A DNA stretch of 8,258 bases from positions 1 to 8,258 of the forward strand of contig CAJOFP010000205.1 in assembly GCA_905233795.1 (NCBI GenBank), in the 5' to 3' direction. Origin of the DNA: an uncultured Oscillibacter sp. GTDB lineage: Bacteria; Bacillota; Clostridia; Oscillospirales; Oscillospiraceae. A program made the position numbers and the translations under genes. Below the pieces are notes generated by a model that worked only from the letters and a program-made list of their open reading frames with translations, was not told the origin of the DNA and searched no databases. This document shows, piece by piece, positions 7,019 through 8,258 of this stretch (the stretch's first letter is position 1; the number at the start of each line of letters is the position of its first letter).

Positions 7019-7593
7019 GCAAGCGGATAAAAAATAAAAACCGTCCCGGCGGAATGCCGGAGTCTATCCGGAAATTTCTGGTGGCTTTGAAGCGTCAGCC
7101 GTCCATGATTCCTCTCACGGTATTGATTATCGCGTTTTTGCAATATTCCCTGAATCTGACCCATATTTCCGATACTACGGCGAAAATTCAGGGAACGGGC
7201 ATGGGGCTGTGCGGTTTCTGTACAATGCTCTTTTCCATGCTGTCTTTGATGTGCTTTCTTAACGCCTTTCCCCGCCGCAAGAAGCCGGTAATTTCCATGA
7301 TTTTCCTGATGGTTATCATGTTTGGCATCGTGTTTTATTGCGATTATCATTACGCGACGCTGATTCGGACGGCTTTGAATCGCGCCGACAATCCGGTGGT
7401 TCTGGATTCCAGCACGATTTATATCGCGCAGGCGTGGAACGTATTGCAGGATCATATGGCGTTATTAATCGCGGGCTTTGTGATTACCGCTCTGCTTCCC
7501 GTATACAGTTTTCTGTTGCGGAAGATTGACACGTCCATTCAGGTGGAGGATTACGGCAGACTGGGAGAGATTGACGTATCCGGCGAAGATTAA
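7015..7593 (+). CDS. Small four-helix membrane protein of unknown function
   Basis: The 192-residue protein has a very basic N-terminus (SKRIKNKNR, then RKFLVALKRQ), hydrophobic segments at about 31-48, 62-84, 91-109 and 148-168, and an acidic C-terminal tail (VEDYGRLGEIDVSGED). The loop between helices 1 and 2 is short and that between helices 3 and 4 (110-147) is polar and probably external. The ATG overlaps the TGA of the ATPase frame (ATGA, 7015-7018), and the ribosome binding site GGAAGGGGGA (about 6999-7008) lies inside that gene. If the ATPase frameshift is real, ribosomes would stop about 250 bases earlier, so coupled translation of this protein could be weakened. The family is not recognised. 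Confidence 0.85.
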   Translation: MSKRIKNKNRPGGMPESIRKFLVALKRQPSMIPLTVLIIAFLQYSLNLTHISDTTAKIQGTGMGLCGFCTMLFSMLSLMCFLNAFPRRKKPVISMIFLMVIMFGIVFYCDYHYATLIRTALNRADNPVVLDSSTIYIAQAWNVLQDHMALLIAGFVITALLPVYSFLLRKIDTSIQVEDYGRLGEIDVSGED

Positions 7594-7659
7594 TCAAACG
7601 GTTTTGATCGCCGGTAAGCCGATAAACGGTAATAAAAAAGGGGAATCAAAGAAAACGCT

Positions 7660-8258
7660 ATGGCATCCGGAAAGAAGCGAAACCGCCGAACCGTGCCGGA
7701 AGAGCATCGGTCCACGGAAGAATATTATAAACTTCATACCGGCGCGGTGGATGATTTAATCCACGCCGATGAGAGCAATTCCCCGCCGGTATCGGAAAAA
7801 GAATTAAGAAAATATCGCTCCGGTCCGAAATTCGCGTTGCCGGATTGGTTAAAGGCTATTTTGATTAAAATATGGTTCGCGGGTTCCGTGTGTTTCTTCC
7901 TGTTCTGGGGACTGTCCGCCTATGTGACGGCAAGGCTGGATCTGCTGGTCATATTCGGGATCGGTCTCGGCATTGTGACGGATTTGCTGACAAATCATGT
8001 TCTTCGATCTGTTTCGCCGACAAAACACGGTAATGACCGCTGGATGATGTTCCCCCAAAAACGATACGCGACGTTTTATTTGAATATTCTTTATGCCATG
8101 TTTCTTTTGCTGTGCGTGGATGTGTTTTATAATTTTTTAAATCTGGCGCGCTTGGCTTTGGGCGCAGAGACTGTTTTAGGGGTGGAACCTGTTCTTTTCG
8201 GCGTTTTCTATACGGGCTTTGATCTCCTGTTTATCGGCATGAAACGCCTAATAATACA
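7660..8258 (+). CDS. Conserved clostridial membrane protein of unknown function (3' end outside window)
   Basis: The frame from ATG 7660 is open to the window edge (199 codons plus two bases). The N-terminal 60 residues or so are charged and cytoplasmic-looking, with segments VPEEHRSTEEYYKLH (12-26) and SEKELRKYRSGPK (45-57). Hydrophobic segments lie at about 65-88, 94-114, 136-160 and 174-194. The segments GIGLGIVTDLLTN, NDRWMMFPQK and GVFYTGFDLLFIGMKRL look highly constrained, and I recall similar uncharacterised proteins from gut clostridia; this was not searched. The nearest purine-rich ribosome binding site, AGGGGA at about 7639-7644, is about 15 bases from the ATG, which is long, so the start is less certain than its neighbours'. 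The gap to the upstream gene is 66 bases with no terminator, so it probably belongs to the same operon. Confidence 0.85.
   Translation, partial: MASGKKRNRRTVPEEHRSTEEYYKLHTGAVDDLIHADESNSPPVSEKELRKYRSGPKFALPDWLKAILIKIWFAGSVCFFLFWGLSAYVTARLDLLVIFGIGLGIVTDLLTNHVLRSVSPTKHGNDRWMMFPQKRYATFYLNILYAMFLLLCVDVFYNFLNLARLALGAETVLGVEPVLFGVFYTGFDLLFIGMKRLII

Noticed and set aside
6922..7455. Minus-strand open frame of 177 codons opposite the ATPase end and third small membrane protein
   Set aside because: It is antisense to genes with good starts, and its composition is that of a reading-frame shadow.
7526..7759. 77-codon plus-strand frame bridging the last two membrane proteins
   Set aside because: It overlaps the ends of two better-supported genes in another frame and shows no recognisable sequence.
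1..8258. CRISPR arrays, tRNA or rRNA genes, intrinsic terminators with T-runs
   Set aside because: None was seen on reading: no regularly spaced repeats, no cloverleaf-like or rRNA sequence, and no GC-rich stem followed by a T-run.

Overview
The window looks like chromosomal DNA of a Gram-positive clostridial bacterium, probably of the gut Oscillospiraceae/Ruminococcaceae type. The grounds are near-consensus AAGGAGG ribosome binding sites, a lipobox-type solute-binding lipoprotein, an LplB/YtcP-type importer and moderate GC content. The lineage is an inference from gene style and recalled similarity; nothing was searched. All supported genes are on the + strand.

Layout. Positions 2-442 hold the C-terminal part of a TnpB nuclease (IS200/IS605/IS1341 type) that enters from the left edge. 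Positions 443 to about 540 look like the right end of that element, which in this family also encodes the 3' part of the omega RNA. A plausible sigma-A promoter (515-520/538-543) lies at this edge, followed by a leader with an inverted repeat. From 621 to the right edge runs one uninterrupted array of genes: LplB-type permease (621-1673), YtcP/LplC-type permease (1689-2579), a large solute-binding lipoprotein (2685-4791, broken), a four-helix membrane protein (4882-5472), a second one (5469-5957), an MsmK/UgpC-type ATPase (5977-7018, broken), a third small membrane protein (7015-7593) and a fourth (7660 to the window end, incomplete).

How they fit together. The two permeases, the lipoprotein and the ATPase are the full parts list of a CUT1-type ABC importer for an oligosaccharide or similar solute. 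The unusual part is the set of four small polytopic membrane proteins without recognised domains. They are interleaved with the ATPase, and two junctions are ATGA overlaps, so they are probably made together with the importer. This importer plus four membrane proteins is the best candidate here for an undescribed system.

Condition. Three separate lesions affect this copy: a +1 frameshift near 3183 and an in-frame TAA at 3388-3390 in the lipoprotein gene, and an inferred deletion of about 47 bp near 6650 in the ATPase gene. The permeases and small membrane proteins read through cleanly. Either the importer is decaying next to a transposon end, or the assembly contains errors; the sequence alone cannot settle which.
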